DNA of 64,000 nucleotides from an uncultured Acetatifactor sp. (GTDB lineage Bacteria; Bacillota; Clostridia; Lachnospirales; Lachnospiraceae): assembly GCA_947581865.1 (NCBI GenBank), contig CANPWA010000008.1, positions 49,467-113,466 of the forward strand, read 5' to 3'. Numbering within the stretch: position 1 is the stretch's first letter; each line of letters starts with the position of its first letter. Below, piece by piece: positions 16,333 through 25,744 of the stretch. The notes under the pieces were generated by a model. It was not told where the DNA came from. It was given only the letters and a program-made list of their open reading frames with translations, and did no database searches. Both the position numbers and the translations under genes were made by a program.

Positions 16333-17325
16333 CTAGAATAACGGCAGCGTGCCCAGCAGCCCGATACAGGTGCATATCACCATAAGACATGCCCAGATCG
16401 TTCCCCCATATGCCCATACTTTATTGACGGACAAGGGCGCTTCTCCCACGATCTTCCCCGTCTGACCGTTTACATAGAAAGGGTATTGCTTTCCCTTATA
16501 CTGATAAATGTATTTCCAGACGGGAAGCAGCCCGTACTTCTGCTCTGCCTTTTTTATGCTGACATCATTGCGGATCTGGCGTATACTGTTATAGCCGCCG
16601 GTCTGGTTGCGGATCAGCGCATCGGTATCGTCCGTCATCTTTTTCCGGGCTCTGCCCTCCACTTCCGCCCCGCCCATATTATATTTCTCGGCAAAAAATC
16701 CCGACAGATACTTGGGTTCAAAGTCCGTCAGCTGTCTATAGTCATAAGGCTCCATCAGATCCATGACATCATCCGGCATGGCGACGGAAGCGTCCACCGG
16801 AATGTCCTGGAAATTGATGTCCACATTGCGGCGGACATCATAATAAGAAGTCTCCGTATAGCTCATATTCCCGCTGGTCCAGTTTTTCACCCTGGTCCCC
16901 TCGCCCTGATAATCCGCGTTGATATCGTAGTCATAAAACCAGAAGGGCACATAAGTGCCTTCCATACTGTCCAGGCGCGCCTCAGAGAGAAAATCCGTGG
17001 GCGCAAAGATATTCTTTTGGAACTTATCCCGCAGGGACTGCTTGCAGGTCTCCTTTCCCATCTGGAAGGGGATCATCATCCTGGGCAGGTACTCCCCCTC
17101 CACACGCTCATCAAGTATCAGGTAATTGTTACAGTATGGGCACTGGGTCGCGGAGGTATGCTCCTTCACCGGCACCTCGCCGCCACAGTCGGGGCAGATG
17201 CTCATCTCACCGTTTCCTTTTTTCTGCTCCTCACTGCCTTCACTCTCGCAAAAGGGACAGAACATTTTATGTCTTTCCGGGCTGTAGACCACGTTTCCGC
17301 CGCAATTTACACATTTATAAACCAT
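16333..17325 (-). CDS. zinc-ribbon membrane protein
   Basis: 330 residues. Two zinc ribbons open the protein: CVNCGG...CPFC (about 4-25) and CPDCGGEV...CPYCNN (about 44-64). A long soluble region with LPRMMIPFQMGKETCK follows, and a single C-terminal membrane helix (IWACLMVICTCIGLLG) ends it. The type is common in Lachnospiraceae, often annotated TFIIB-type zinc ribbon protein, and its function is unknown. The ATG at 17325 has TGGGAG six bases upstream and is preferred to two upstream in-frame ATGs with poor sites. It pairs with the TPM gene downstream. Confidence 0.78.
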   Translation of the reverse strand: MVYKCVNCGGNVVYSPERHKMFCPFCESEGSEEQKKGNGEMSICPDCGGEVPVKEHTSATQCPYCNNYLILDERVEGEYLPRMMIPFQMGKETCKQSLRDKFQKNIFAPTDFLSEARLDSMEGTYVPFWFYDYDINADYQGEGTRVKNWTSGNMSYTETSYYDVRRNVDINFQDIPVDASVAMPDDVMDLMEPYDYRQLTDFEPKYLSGFFAEKYNMGGAEVEGRARKKMTDDTDALIRNQTGGYNSIRQIRNDVSIKKAEQKYGLLPVWKYIYQYKGKQYPFYVNGQTGKIVGEAPLSVNKVWAYGGTIWACLMVICTCIGLLGTLPLF

Positions 17326-17361
17326 TTTAACTCCCATCTGCCGTCCGGGCATTCTGCATAA

Positions 17362-17406
17362 ATAGCCGGAGACACCCTGGTGTTCTCCCCCGGCTGCTCC
17401 GGCTAT
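17362..17406 (-). terminator. hairpin downstream of the phosphofructokinase gene
   Basis: A 10-bp perfect stem (ATAGCCGGAG/CTCCGGCTAT) with a 25-base loop between the pfk-type gene and the zinc-ribbon gene. There is no long T-run in the leftward direction (TTATG follows), so termination may be partial. Confidence 0.5.
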
Positions 17407-17452
17407 CTTTATCTATTCATTATGATATCTCCGACTGATATATGCCGCCGCA

Positions 17453-18682
17453 TCACTGCATATCGATCACAATATGTCTGGGCTGACCGGTGATCATCAC
17501 AGGAGTCAGCTCCGCCTGGATCAGAGGCTTGATGTAGTTGACCATCGTCTGGGACACAAAGGTGCCGTCCTCCGTGATCCACTCAAGAGGAACCTTTTTC
17601 TCCACATTGGCAATCTTATGTACATCGTAAAGCCCTGTGGTACAGATATAGGGATCACTGGACTCTCTCTTCAGGGTTACCATCATGCCCGTCTCGCCGT
17701 CGAACGCCGCTTTCACTGCGGAACCGCCCACCTGATATGCCTCGGTGATGTCCACGCGGGAAGTCAGATGCCCTGCACAGCGCTGCATGGTGGAGAGCTC
17801 GATCGCCCTTGATTTGCAGCCAAACTTGGAGCTCACCAGATCCGCCAGATACTTCGCGGTACCGGACAGCTGTTTATGCCCGAAAGCGTCCACATACTCG
17901 TTGTGGTCGCCGTGCTCAAACACATACTTGCCGTCAGCCGTCTTAATGCCCTCGGACACTGCCATGACCACTGCCGACTTGGTCTCCAGAAGCTTTCCTA
18001 CCTTCTCCACAAACTTGTCGATGTCAAATGCCACCTCGGGCAGATAGATGCCGTCCACGCCCTCACAGTCCTCACCGGTGGCAAGAGCGGCGGCTCCGGT
18101 CAGCCAGCCGGCATTTCGTCCCATGATCTCAATGATGGTCACATTCTGAATGTCATACACAAGACCGTCCCGGATGATCTCCTTGGTCACGGAGGCGATA
18201 TACTTTGCCGCACTGCCGTAGCCGGGAGTATGGTCCGTCACTTCCAAGTCATTGTCAATCGTCTTCGGTACCCCGATGAAACGGATCGGGCTGTCGATCG
18301 CTGCCGCATAGTCGGACAGCTTCTTGATGGTATCCATGGAGTCATTGCCGCCGATATAGAAAAACGCGCTGATCTCGTACTTATCCAGGATCTCAAAAAT
18401 CTTCTCGTACACTGCCTTATCCGCCTCGACCTCGGGCAGCTTAAAACGGCAGGATCCCAAAAATGCGGAAGGAGTCCGCTTCAAAAGCTCCAGATCCAGA
18501 TCAGACCTGATCTTTTCATCCATATCCACGATCTTCTCCTCGAGAAAACCATGAATGCCATGGCGCATACCGTAAACCTTCCCTGCGCCCAGATCTTTGG
18601 CGGTCTTATACACACCTGCCAAAGAGGAATTGATCACGGCGGTAGGTCCGCCGGACTGCCCCACAATTACATTTCCTAACAT
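17453..18682 (-). CDS. 6-phosphofructokinase, PPi-dependent type
   Basis: 409 residues, longer than the ~320 of ATP-dependent PfkA. Motifs: VGQSGGPTAVINSSLAG at the start, the donor-site block GGNDSMDT near residue 108 (ATP enzymes have GGDGS), FIGVPKTIDNDL with the lysine expected in PPi enzymes, and IIEIMGRNAGWLTGAAA. It converts fructose-6-phosphate to fructose-1,6-bisphosphate, probably with pyrophosphate and reversibly. It comes after tpiA in the gap-pgk-tpiA run, but a strong terminator between means it likely has its own promoter. The symbol is left blank because pfkA and pfp are both used. Confidence 0.9.
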   Translation of the reverse strand: MLGNVIVGQSGGPTAVINSSLAGVYKTAKDLGAGKVYGMRHGIHGFLEEKIVDMDEKIRSDLDLELLKRTPSAFLGSCRFKLPEVEADKAVYEKIFEILDKYEISAFFYIGGNDSMDTIKKLSDYAAAIDSPIRFIGVPKTIDNDLEVTDHTPGYGSAAKYIASVTKEIIRDGLVYDIQNVTIIEIMGRNAGWLTGAAALATGEDCEGVDGIYLPEVAFDIDKFVEKVGKLLETKSAVVMAVSEGIKTADGKYVFEHGDHNEYVDAFGHKQLSGTAKYLADLVSSKFGCKSRAIELSTMQRCAGHLTSRVDITEAYQVGGSAVKAAFDGETGMMVTLKRESSDPYICTTGLYDVHKIANVEKKVPLEWITEDGTFVSQTMVNYIKPLIQAELTPVMITGQPRHIVIDMQ

Positions 18683-18744
18683 AAGTACCTCCTTCTCCCA
18701 TGACGATGATTTGGACTGTCCGCGTCATAGATTTATTTTAACAC

Positions 18745-18783
18745 AAAAAAAGGAGACATACAAGAATGACTTGTCTGTCTCCT
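18745..18783 (-). terminator. rho-independent terminator after tpiA
   Basis: In the leftward direction, AGGAGACA (18776-18783 on the plus strand) pairs with TGTCTCCT at 18751-18758. The stem extends further with ACAAG/CTTGT and is followed by seven T (18745-18751). It separates tpiA from the phosphofructokinase gene. Confidence 0.9.
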
Positions 18784-18807
18784 CAAACTTTTGTCTGATT
18801 TTTTGAT

Positions 18808-19572
18808 CTACTGCTGCTTCGCAGTCTTGTAGTTGACGATCTGCCCGAAATCCGGTTTCAGGGACGCGCCGCCCACCAGCCCTCCGTCGATATCCGGCTG
18901 CGCAAACAGCTCGGGCGCGCTGGAGGCGGACACCGAACCGCCGTACTGAATGCGGATCTTCTCCGCGGTCCCGGCTCCATAAAGCTCACCGATACAATCG
19001 CGGATCGCCCTGCAGACTTCCTGCGCCTGCCCGGTGGTGGCAACCTTGCCCGTGCCGATGGCCCAGATGGGCTCGTAGGCGATGACTGCCTCCTCCGCCT
19101 GGGCTGCGCTCACATTCAGAAAAGCGATCTTGATCTGCTGGCGGATCCAGTCGATGGTGATGCCCTGCTCCCTCTGGGTCAGGGACTCCCCGCAGCAGAT
19201 GATGGGGGTCAGACCGTGCTCAAAAGCTTTCAGCACTTTCCTGTTCACGGTCTCATCGGTCTCCGCAAAATACTCCCTTCTCTCGGAATGCCCGATGATC
19301 ACATACTTCACGCCGGCGTCAACCAGCATATCCGGAGAGATCTCCCCGGTGAAGGCTCCCTTCTCCTCGAAATACATATTCTCCGCACCGATGTTGATAT
19401 TGGTGCCTTTCGCCGCTTCCATGGCGGGAATGATGTCGATGGCAGGCACACAGAACACCACATCCACCTCGTCATTTTTTACCAGAGGCTTTAACGTCTC
19501 AATCAATGATACGGTCTCACTGGGAGTCATGTTCATCTTCCAGTTGCCGGCAATAATTTTCTTTCTGGCCAT
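18808..19572 (-). CDS. tpiA: triosephosphate isomerase
   Basis: 254 residues, full length. The substrate lysine is in GNWKMNM at the N-terminus, the electrophilic His in [12 protein letters not shown], the catalytic Glu in [11 protein letters not shown] and the phosphate loop in YGGSVSASS. It interconverts dihydroxyacetone phosphate and glyceraldehyde-3-phosphate in the cytosol. It follows pgk by 55 bases and is probably read with it. Confidence 0.98.
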   Translation of the reverse strand: MARKKIIAGNWKMNMTPSETVSLIETLKPLVKNDEVDVVFCVPAIDIIPAMEAAKGTNINIGAENMYFEEKGAFTGEISPDMLVDAGVKYVIIGHSERREYFAETDETVNRKVLKAFEHGLTPIICCGESLTQREQGITIDWIRQQIKIAFLNVSAAQAEEAVIAYEPIWAIGTGKVATTGQAQEVCRAIRDCIGELYGAGTAEKIRIQYGGSVSASSAPELFAQPDIDGGLVGGASLKPDFGQIVNYKTAKQQ

Positions 19573-19627
19573 TTTTTGTCTCCTTTGATCCTTTTATTCA
19601 GACACAGAGCTTTTTGCTGCCGCCCGT

Positions 19628-20851
19628 TTATTTGTCGTCTGCCGCCATCACGCCGGGAAGCGCCTTGCCCTCCAAAAATTCAAGGGAAGCGCCGCCGCCG
19701 GTGGAGATATGGCTCATCTTGTCGCCGAATCCGAGCTGATTGACAGCCGCCGCGGAGTCGCCTCCGCCAATGATCGTGGTCGCATCGGTCTCAGCCAGGG
19801 ACTTTGCCACCGCGATCGTGCCTGCGGCAAGCGTGGGATTCTCGAACACGCCCATGGGACCGTTCCAGACTACCGTCTTTGCGCTCTTTACCGCCTCGGC
19901 ATACATAGCCGCCGTCATGGGTCCGATGTCGCAGCCCTCTCTGTCCGCGGGCATATCCTCTACTTTATAGATCTCCGTCTCCACAGGAGCGTCAATGGGA
20001 TTGGGGAACTCGGCGATGGTCACGGAGTCAACGGGAAGAAGAAGCTTCTTGCCCAGCTTGCCGGCCTTATCCATCATCTCCCTGCAATAGTCGATCTTCT
20101 CATTGTCCACCAGAGATCTGCCGATCTCATAGCCCTGCGCCTTCAGGAAGGTATATGCCATACCGCCGCCGATGATCAGCGTGTCGCACTTCTCCAGCAG
20201 ATTGGAGATCACATTCAGCTTGTCGGCAACCTTTGCACCGCCTAAGATCGCCACGAAGGGACGAACGGGATTCTCCACAGCGTTCCCGAGGAAATTGATC
20301 TCCTTCTGCATCAGGTAGCCTACCACATTCTCGCCGCCCTTTGCGGTGATGAACCTGGTCACGCCCTCCACGGAAGCATGTGCCCTGTGGGAGGAGCCGA
20401 AGGCATCGCAGACATACAGATCAGCCAGGTCAGCCAGCTCTTTGGAGAACTGCTCGCCGTTCTTGGTCTCCTCGGTGCCGCGGAAACGGGTATTCTGAAG
20501 CAGGACCACATCCCCCTCCTTCATCGCCTCCACCGCCTTGGATGCGGCCTCGCCGGTCACATTGTAGTCGGGGACAAACACAACCTCCTTGCCCAGCTTC
20601 TCGGACAGCCTCTTCGCCACGGGAGCCAGGGATTCCTTTTCGTTCGGTCCCTCTTTAACCTTGCCCAGGTGGGAGCAGAGGATCACCTTGCCGCCATCGT
20701 CTATCAGCTTCCGAATGGTGGGAAGCGCCGCAACGATACGGGTCTCGTCAGTGATCTCTCCGTTCTTCAAAGGCACGTTGAAGTCACATCTCACCAGCAC
20801 GCGTTTTCCCTTTGCATTGATGTCATCTACAGATTTTTTGTTCAAACCCAT
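19628..20851 (-). CDS. pgk: phosphoglycerate kinase
   Basis: 407 residues. It opens with [26 protein letters not shown] and has SHLGKVKEG, the hinge with VADKLNVI, the nucleotide loop [11 protein letters not shown] and the C-terminal [11 protein letters not shown]. It makes ATP from 1,3-bisphosphoglycerate. The start is the ATG at 20851 with GGAGG ten bases upstream; the in-frame extension to 20962 is rejected because it adds 37 unrelated residues. It lies between the gap terminator and tpiA. Confidence 0.98.
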   Translation of the reverse strand: MGLNKKSVDDINAKGKRVLVRCDFNVPLKNGEITDETRIVAALPTIRKLIDDGGKVILCSHLGKVKEGPNEKESLAPVAKRLSEKLGKEVVFVPDYNVTGEAASKAVEAMKEGDVVLLQNTRFRGTEETKNGEQFSKELADLADLYVCDAFGSSHRAHASVEGVTRFITAKGGENVVGYLMQKEINFLGNAVENPVRPFVAILGGAKVADKLNVISNLLEKCDTLIIGGGMAYTFLKAQGYEIGRSLVDNEKIDYCREMMDKAGKLGKKLLLPVDSVTIAEFPNPIDAPVETEIYKVEDMPADREGCDIGPMTAAMYAEAVKSAKTVVWNGPMGVFENPTLAAGTIAVAKSLAETDATTIIGGGDSAAAVNQLGFGDKMSHISTGGGASLEFLEGKALPGVMAADDK

Positions 20852-20944
20852 TTCGATAAACCTCCATAAAATGATATAAAAGTTGATACGGTATACATCC
20901 TCCCGGAGCGTTTTCATCGAACAGGAGGATTTTCCTATTCGCTG

Positions 20945-20974
20945 AAAAAGGGTCCGGTCCAACTGACCGGACCC
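20945..20974 (-). terminator. rho-independent terminator after gap
   Basis: A 10-bp GC-rich stem (GGGTCCGGTC at 20950-20959, GACCGGACCC at 20965-20974) with a five-base loop and a T5 run in the leftward direction. It may attenuate gap transcription before pgk rather than end it fully. Confidence 0.9.
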
Positions 20975-21015
20975 CTGATAGGTCTTTCAACAGCTTTTTC
21001 CGCCAAAACCCTCTA

Positions 21016-22029
21016 TCAGCCGAGCTCGCTGAAATACTTGATGGTACGCACCATCTGGGAAGTATAGCTGTTCTCATTGTCATACCAGGAAACCACCTGT
21101 ACCTGGGTGTTGCCATCCTCCATGGGAGCAGCCATGGTCTGGGTAGCGTCAAACAGAGAGCCGTAAGTCATTCCGATCACATCGGAGGAAACGATCTCAT
21201 CGGTGTTGTAACCGTAGGACTCGTTCTGGGCAGCCTTCATAGCCTCATTGATCTGCTCCTTGGTAACCTGTCCCTTCACAACAGCCACCAGGATCGTGGT
21301 AGAACCGGTGGGAGTGGGAACACGCTGAGCGGAACCGATGAGCTTGCCGTTGAGCTCAGGAATAACCAGACCGATCGCCTTTGCAGCGCCGGTGGAGTTG
21401 GGAACGATGTTCTGAGCGCCGGCACGGCTTCTTCTCTTATCGCCCTTTCTCTGAGGTCCGTCCAGAATCATCTGGTCGCCGGTGTAGGCGTGTACGGTGG
21501 TCATGATACCGGACTGAATGGGTGCAAGATCATTTAATGCCTTTGCCATGGGAGCAAGGCAGTTGGTGGTGCAGGAAGCCGCAGAGATAACGGTATCCTC
21601 AGGTTTTAAGGTCTTGTGGTTTACATTGTATACGATGGTGGGAAGGTCATTGCCCGCAGGAGCGGAAATTACCACCTTGCGCGCACCGGCATTGATATGC
21701 GCCATGGACTTCTCTTTGGAGGTGTAGAAACCGGTACACTCCAAAACAACGTCAACTTTCAGCTCACCCCAGGGAAGCTTGGAAGCGTCAGCCTCTTTGT
21801 AGATCGTGATCTTCTTGCCGTTTACGGTGATGGAATCCTCGCCCGCCTCAACCTTGTCGGCATATTTGTATCTGCCCTGTGCGGTATCATACTTCAGCAG
21901 ATGCGCCAGCATATCGGGGCTGGTCAGATCGTTGATCGCCACTACCTCGTATCCTTCCGCATCAAACATCTGTCTGAAGGCAAGACGGCCAATACGGCCA
22001 AAACCATTGATTGCTACTCTTACTGCCAT
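21016..22029 (-). CDS. gap: glyceraldehyde-3-phosphate dehydrogenase
   Basis: 337 residues. NAD-binding [12 protein letters not shown] is at the start, the catalytic cysteine in [13 protein letters not shown] near residue 153, and the active-site His in [11 protein letters not shown]. It oxidises glyceraldehyde-3-phosphate in glycolysis. A sigma-A-type promoter lies about 65-95 bases upstream and a terminator follows. It is divergent from the membrane-protein gene at 22264. Confidence 0.98.
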   Translation of the reverse strand: MAVRVAINGFGRIGRLAFRQMFDAEGYEVVAINDLTSPDMLAHLLKYDTAQGRYKYADKVEAGEDSITVNGKKITIYKEADASKLPWGELKVDVVLECTGFYTSKEKSMAHINAGARKVVISAPAGNDLPTIVYNVNHKTLKPEDTVISAASCTTNCLAPMAKALNDLAPIQSGIMTTVHAYTGDQMILDGPQRKGDKRRSRAGAQNIVPNSTGAAKAIGLVIPELNGKLIGSAQRVPTPTGSTTILVAVVKGQVTKEQINEAMKAAQNESYGYNTDEIVSSDVIGMTYGSLFDATQTMAAPMEDGNTQVQVVSWYDNENSYTSQMVRTIKYFSELG

Positions 22030-22092
22030 TTTCGTTTCCTCCTAAAATAAATTTTATATGATTCTGACCTCCGTCCTGCGGGAATTCTTTCA

Positions 22093-22121
22093 CTCATAAT
22101 GCCCGTCCGTCGGATTGTCAA
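22093..22121 (-). promoter_or_regulatory. probable gap promoter
   Basis: On the minus strand, TTGACA (22116-22121), a 17-base spacer and TATGAG (22093-22098, four of six -10 consensus). It gives a leader of about 60 bases before the gap start. Confidence 0.6.
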
Positions 22122-22194
22122 AATTTTGTCACTGTTATATTTTAACTGATTCCCCTGCATAATTCAAGATGTAAATGAAAAATATTTTCCAAAA

Positions 22195-22223
22195 TTGTAT
22201 TTTTATGGAAGAACTGGTATAAT
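22195..22223 (+). promoter_or_regulatory. extended -10 promoter for the 22264 gene
   Basis: TTGTAT at 22195-22200, a 17-base spacer, and TATAAT at 22218-22223 preceded by TGG, an extended -10. The start codon is 40 bases downstream. Confidence 0.65.
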
Positions 22224-22263
22224 ATATCTTATTTAGCCGGAAATATTGTAAGGAGTGCCTGAT

Positions 22264-23109
22264 ATGAACCCTGATCCTCATGTCTCCACCGACACCGGCG
22301 GAGCCCTCTCCCGGCGTCTCCACCTTTTGGACGAACTGCGGGGACTGACTTTGGTTGAAATGATACTCTATCACTTCCTGTGGGATCTCGTCTACATTGC
22401 GGGGATCCCCATCCCCTGGTACCATGGCACGGCGGCGCACATATGGCAGCAGAGCATCTGCTGGACTTTCATTTTTCTGTCCGGCTTCTGCTGGTCCTTC
22501 GGGCGTCATCCCTTCGCCAGGGGGATCACGGTATTTTTGTCCGGAGGGCTGATCACGCTCGTCACCCTGATCTTTCTGCCGGATGACCGCGTAATCTTCG
22601 GTGTACTGACGCTGATCGGATCCTCCATGCTGCTCATGATCCCTTTGGACAGGCTGCTGGCAGGAATCCGCCGCCCGCTCGCGCTGAATGCGCTCACCGC
22701 CCTGTCCGGGCTGCTCTTTTTACTGTTTCTGCCCGCCGCGGGCGGATATCTGACCAATTTTGCGGCGCTCTGGGACAAAGATCCCCTGGGAAAGACTGCC
22801 ATCCGGCTTCCCGGATCTCTCTACCACGGGTGGCTGAGCGCCTACCTGGGCTTTCCCGCGCCGGATTTTTACTCCACGGATTATTTTCCTCTGCTGCCAT
22901 GGTTTTTCCTGTTCGTCACAGGTTATCTGACGCACAAGATCTGCAGCGGCGCCAATCCCGGGAGGACAAACCTCCTGACTCTTTCTTTCTGGCGCAGGAA
23001 TCCGCTTCCCCGGGCAGCCTGGATCGGCAGACATTCTCTTCTTATCTATCTGCTGCATCAGCCCGTGCTTTATGTCATTACCCTGTGTATTATCTATATC
23101 CGCCAATAA
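22264..23109 (+). CDS. HGSNAT/DUF1624-family membrane protein
   Basis: 281 residues with about seven hydrophobic helices. The N-terminal block RRLHLLDELRGLTLVEMILYHF matches the DUF1624 (heparan-alpha-glucosaminide acetyltransferase-like) family, whose His in the first helix is thought to take part in acyl transfer across the membrane. The C-terminal IGRHSLLIYLLHQP is also typical. The substrate in bacteria is unknown. The ATG at 22264 has AAGGAG eight bases upstream; an in-frame GTG nine bases earlier overlaps that site. Confidence 0.8.
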   Translation: MNPDPHVSTDTGGALSRRLHLLDELRGLTLVEMILYHFLWDLVYIAGIPIPWYHGTAAHIWQQSICWTFIFLSGFCWSFGRHPFARGITVFLSGGLITLVTLIFLPDDRVIFGVLTLIGSSMLLMIPLDRLLAGIRRPLALNALTALSGLLFLLFLPAAGGYLTNFAALWDKDPLGKTAIRLPGSLYHGWLSAYLGFPAPDFYSTDYFPLLPWFFLFVTGYLTHKICSGANPGRTNLLTLSFWRRNPLPRAAWIGRHSLLIYLLHQPVLYVITLCIIYIRQ

Positions 23110-23158
23110 AAATATTATACCTTCAGCATATAGCAAATATCATACAAGGAGGTTTCTC

Positions 23159-23977
23159 ATGCCTATATTATCAGACTGTCACCTGCACTCCCATCACTCC
23201 GGGGATTCCGAAGCTCCCATGGAGGATATGATCCGGAAGGGAATCGAGATGGGCTTACACACCATGTGCTTTACCGAGCACAATGATTTCGGCTATCCCG
23301 GCGTGCCCGGCGACCCGGACAACATCTTCCTGCTCAATCCCGATTCCTATCTCTATGAGCTGTTGGGACTGAAAGAAAAATATGCCGGAAAAATCAAAAT
23401 CTTATTCGGTCTGGAGCTGGGGCTGCAGCCCGGAGTCGTCCGGGAAAACGCCGTGTTTGCCCGCTCCCACGAGTACGATTTTATCATCGGCTCCTCCCAT
23501 ATCTGCATGGGCAAAGACCCCTACTACCCCGACTTCTTCGAGGGGCGCAGCGACGAGGAGGCATACCGGGAATATTTCCTGTCAGAGCTGGAAAACATCA
23601 AAAAATTCTCCAACTTTGACGTGTACGGGCATCTGGATTATGTGGTGCGCTATGGCGCCTCCCGGGACCGGGAATACAGCTATGAGAAATATAAGGACAT
23701 CCTGGATGCCATCCTGGAGCTTCTATTAGAGAAGGAAAAAGGGCTGGAGCTGAACACCGGAGGCTTCCGCAGAGGCATGCGGGATTTCCACCCCTGCCGG
23801 GACATTCTCAAACGCTACCGGGAACTGGGCGGGGAGATCATCACCGTGGGAAGCGATGCCCACGAGCCTGCCCACATCGGCTGCGCCTTTGAGAAAGCAT
23901 GTGAGACCCTAAAAGATTGCGGCTTCAAATATTATACCATATTTGAAAAACGTATCCCGGAATATATCCGGCTGTGA
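23159..23977 (+). CDS. PHP-domain histidinol-phosphatase (HisJ family)
   Basis: 272 residues. The PHP metal-binding start DCHLHSHHSGD is followed by FTEHNDFGYPG, FGLELGLQ, GSSHIC and the late HxD-type ligand GSDAHEP. This matches the HisJ family, which removes phosphate from histidinol phosphate; related PHP enzymes act on other phosphoesters, so the substrate is not certain. No his operon is nearby. The start at 23159 has AAGGAGG seven bases upstream. Confidence 0.85.
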   Translation: MPILSDCHLHSHHSGDSEAPMEDMIRKGIEMGLHTMCFTEHNDFGYPGVPGDPDNIFLLNPDSYLYELLGLKEKYAGKIKILFGLELGLQPGVVRENAVFARSHEYDFIIGSSHICMGKDPYYPDFFEGRSDEEAYREYFLSELENIKKFSNFDVYGHLDYVVRYGASRDREYSYEKYKDILDAILELLLEKEKGLELNTGGFRRGMRDFHPCRDILKRYRELGGEIITVGSDAHEPAHIGCAFEKACETLKDCGFKYYTIFEKRIPEYIRL

Positions 23978-24064
23978 ACCGCTTCCGCGGAATGGGTCAA
24001 CGAAAAAAAGATTGAGATCAAAGAAAAAGAACACTCAGAGAAATGAGAAAGACAGGAGGAAACC

Positions 24065-25138
24065 ATGAGAAAAAATGACAGCATCTCCATACCCGTAATC
24101 CTGAAAGTCGGAAAAGGCGCCCTGCAGGGATTGGGCACATGCCTTCTGGAGGAGGGGCTCACGGACGTGGTCATCTGGTTCGGCAACGGGCTGATCGATC
24201 TGTTTGGCACAGATGTGATGAATTCTCTCAAGGCATCCGGCATCAATGTGCTGGAATATCAGGAGCTGGACACCGTGGACATCGATGACATCATCTCCCT
24301 CGCCTTTTCCATGTCCAACAGCACGAAGGCGGTGGTATCCATCGGCGGCGGAAAGGTGATCGATGCCGGGAAATACGCCGCATTCCTCAAAGGGCTGCCC
24401 TTCATCAGCGTTCCCACCTCCAGCTCCAGTGACGGCTTCTCCAGCGCCAGCGCTTCCCTCATCGTGCACGGCAGGCGCACCTCCGTCCCTGCCAGACTCG
24501 CCTACGGCATTCTGGTGGACACAGAAGTCATACGCACTGCCCCGCAGAAATTCATCTACTCCGGCATCGGCGACATGGTGTCCAAGATCACTGCCCTCTA
24601 CGACTGGGTGTATGAGGCGCAGCACGGCGTGGGCGCCCTCAACGACTTTGCCGTCATGGTCGCCAAAAAAGCCGTAAACAGCTTTGTCCGCACTCCGTAT
24701 GAGAGCATTCAGGATGAAGTGTTCCTCAAAGAGCTGTTAGACTCCTTATCCATGAGCGGCATCGCCAACGAGATCGCCGGCAGCAGCGCGCCCACCAGCG
24801 GCAGCGAACACCTGATCTCCCACGCGCTGGACAAGCTTTTGGAGGAGCCCCAGCTTCACGGCATCCAGGTGGGCATCGCCACTTACATCATGGCAAAGGT
24901 ACAGGATCACCGCTATGTGCGCGTGAACACCGTGCTCACCGACACCGGCTTCTGGGACTATGTGGAGACCCTGCAGATGAAGCAAAGCGACTTTTTGCGC
25001 GCCATCGATCTTGCTCCTTCCATCAAGCCCCACCGCCACACATACCTCCACGAAGAACAATACCGCCAGGCGGCAAAGGAGCTTGTGCTCACGGACGGGA
25101 TCCTGACCCGGGTATTGGCGCCGGATCAGGAGCAATGA
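24065..25138 (+). CDS. sn-glycerol-1-phosphate dehydrogenase (AraM/EgsA family)
   Basis: 357 residues of the iron-containing alcohol dehydrogenase fold. Motifs: nucleotide loop SIGGGKVIDAGKYA, VPTSSSSDGFSSA, and the metal-binding block GSEHLISHALD with a later His in GIQVG-type context. AraM of Bacillus subtilis reduces dihydroxyacetone phosphate to glycerol-1-phosphate, the archaeal-type lipid stereoisomer, used for heptaprenylglycerol lipids. Whether a matching prenyltransferase exists is not visible here. AGGAGG lies shortly before the ATG. Confidence 0.88.
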   Translation: MRKNDSISIPVILKVGKGALQGLGTCLLEEGLTDVVIWFGNGLIDLFGTDVMNSLKASGINVLEYQELDTVDIDDIISLAFSMSNSTKAVVSIGGGKVIDAGKYAAFLKGLPFISVPTSSSSDGFSSASASLIVHGRRTSVPARLAYGILVDTEVIRTAPQKFIYSGIGDMVSKITALYDWVYEAQHGVGALNDFAVMVAKKAVNSFVRTPYESIQDEVFLKELLDSLSMSGIANEIAGSSAPTSGSEHLISHALDKLLEEPQLHGIQVGIATYIMAKVQDHRYVRVNTVLTDTGFWDYVETLQMKQSDFLRAIDLAPSIKPHRHTYLHEEQYRQAAKELVLTDGILTRVLAPDQEQ

Positions 25139-25159
25139 TCCCGCCGTGCCTTAGGATAC

Positions 25160-25672
25160 CTACTGCATATCTCCGCACAGGACAAACACTTCCAAAGGAG
25201 TGGTCTGTGCGGGGATGCTTCTGGTGGAAGCGGCATAGCTCACAAACAGGTTATGCCCCGCCGGATTCCCCATAAAATATTGATTGCTGCCGGTACGCAG
25301 CATCACCGATCTATCCATGTGCAGCTGCAGCGTGCGCTCCGCATTGACCAAAGACTCGTCATAATAACTCAGATCGTACATACGGTCCCTCTTTACAGGA
25401 GCCGCCGCCACAGCCGTATACTGCGCCGGATAAATGAGAAGCATGGGGGCGTCCGCCCGATACCAGAACATCGCTTCCTGTCCCACTCCCAGGGGTTTAA
25501 AATCCGCCACAAAGGTATATGGCGTCACCATCATGTTGACCACGTTCCCATTGTCATCTTCCACCGTAAAAAACAGGGTACAGCTGTCCGAGCGTCCGTT
25601 CTTCCTCGCCGGCACCATGTCTACGATCAGCCCCTTCACTGCAAGAAAAGGGCCGCCATTAAAAGATTGCAT
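25160..25672 (-). CDS. hypothetical protein (170 aa)
   Basis: 170 residues, soluble, with no motif that I recognise. The N-terminal ~85 residues (GPFLAVKGLIVDMVPAR, CTLFFTVEDDNGNVVNMMV) look like an OB-type small barrel. The second half includes YDLSYYDESLVNAERTLQL. The ATG at 25672 with GGAGGAA nine bases upstream is preferred over an in-frame TTG. It is convergent with the G1P dehydrogenase gene and sits downstream of mnmA with 72 bases between. Confidence 0.65.
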   Translation of the reverse strand: MQSFNGGPFLAVKGLIVDMVPARKNGRSDSCTLFFTVEDDNGNVVNMMVTPYTFVADFKPLGVGQEAMFWYRADAPMLLIYPAQYTAVAAAPVKRDRMYDLSYYDESLVNAERTLQLHMDRSVMLRTGSNQYFMGNPAGHNLFVSYAASTRSIPAQTTPLEVFVLCGDMQ

Positions 25673-25744
25673 ATCTGCCGTTCCTCCGCCTTTCAATTCC
25701 TTTATGGTATATCTTATGTGCGCATCCGCATTTTGGGTACTTTC

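Noticed and set aside
22135..22509. 124-codon minus-strand frame
   Set aside because: It lies opposite the start of the DUF1624-type gene and reads as its complement; no ribosome site.
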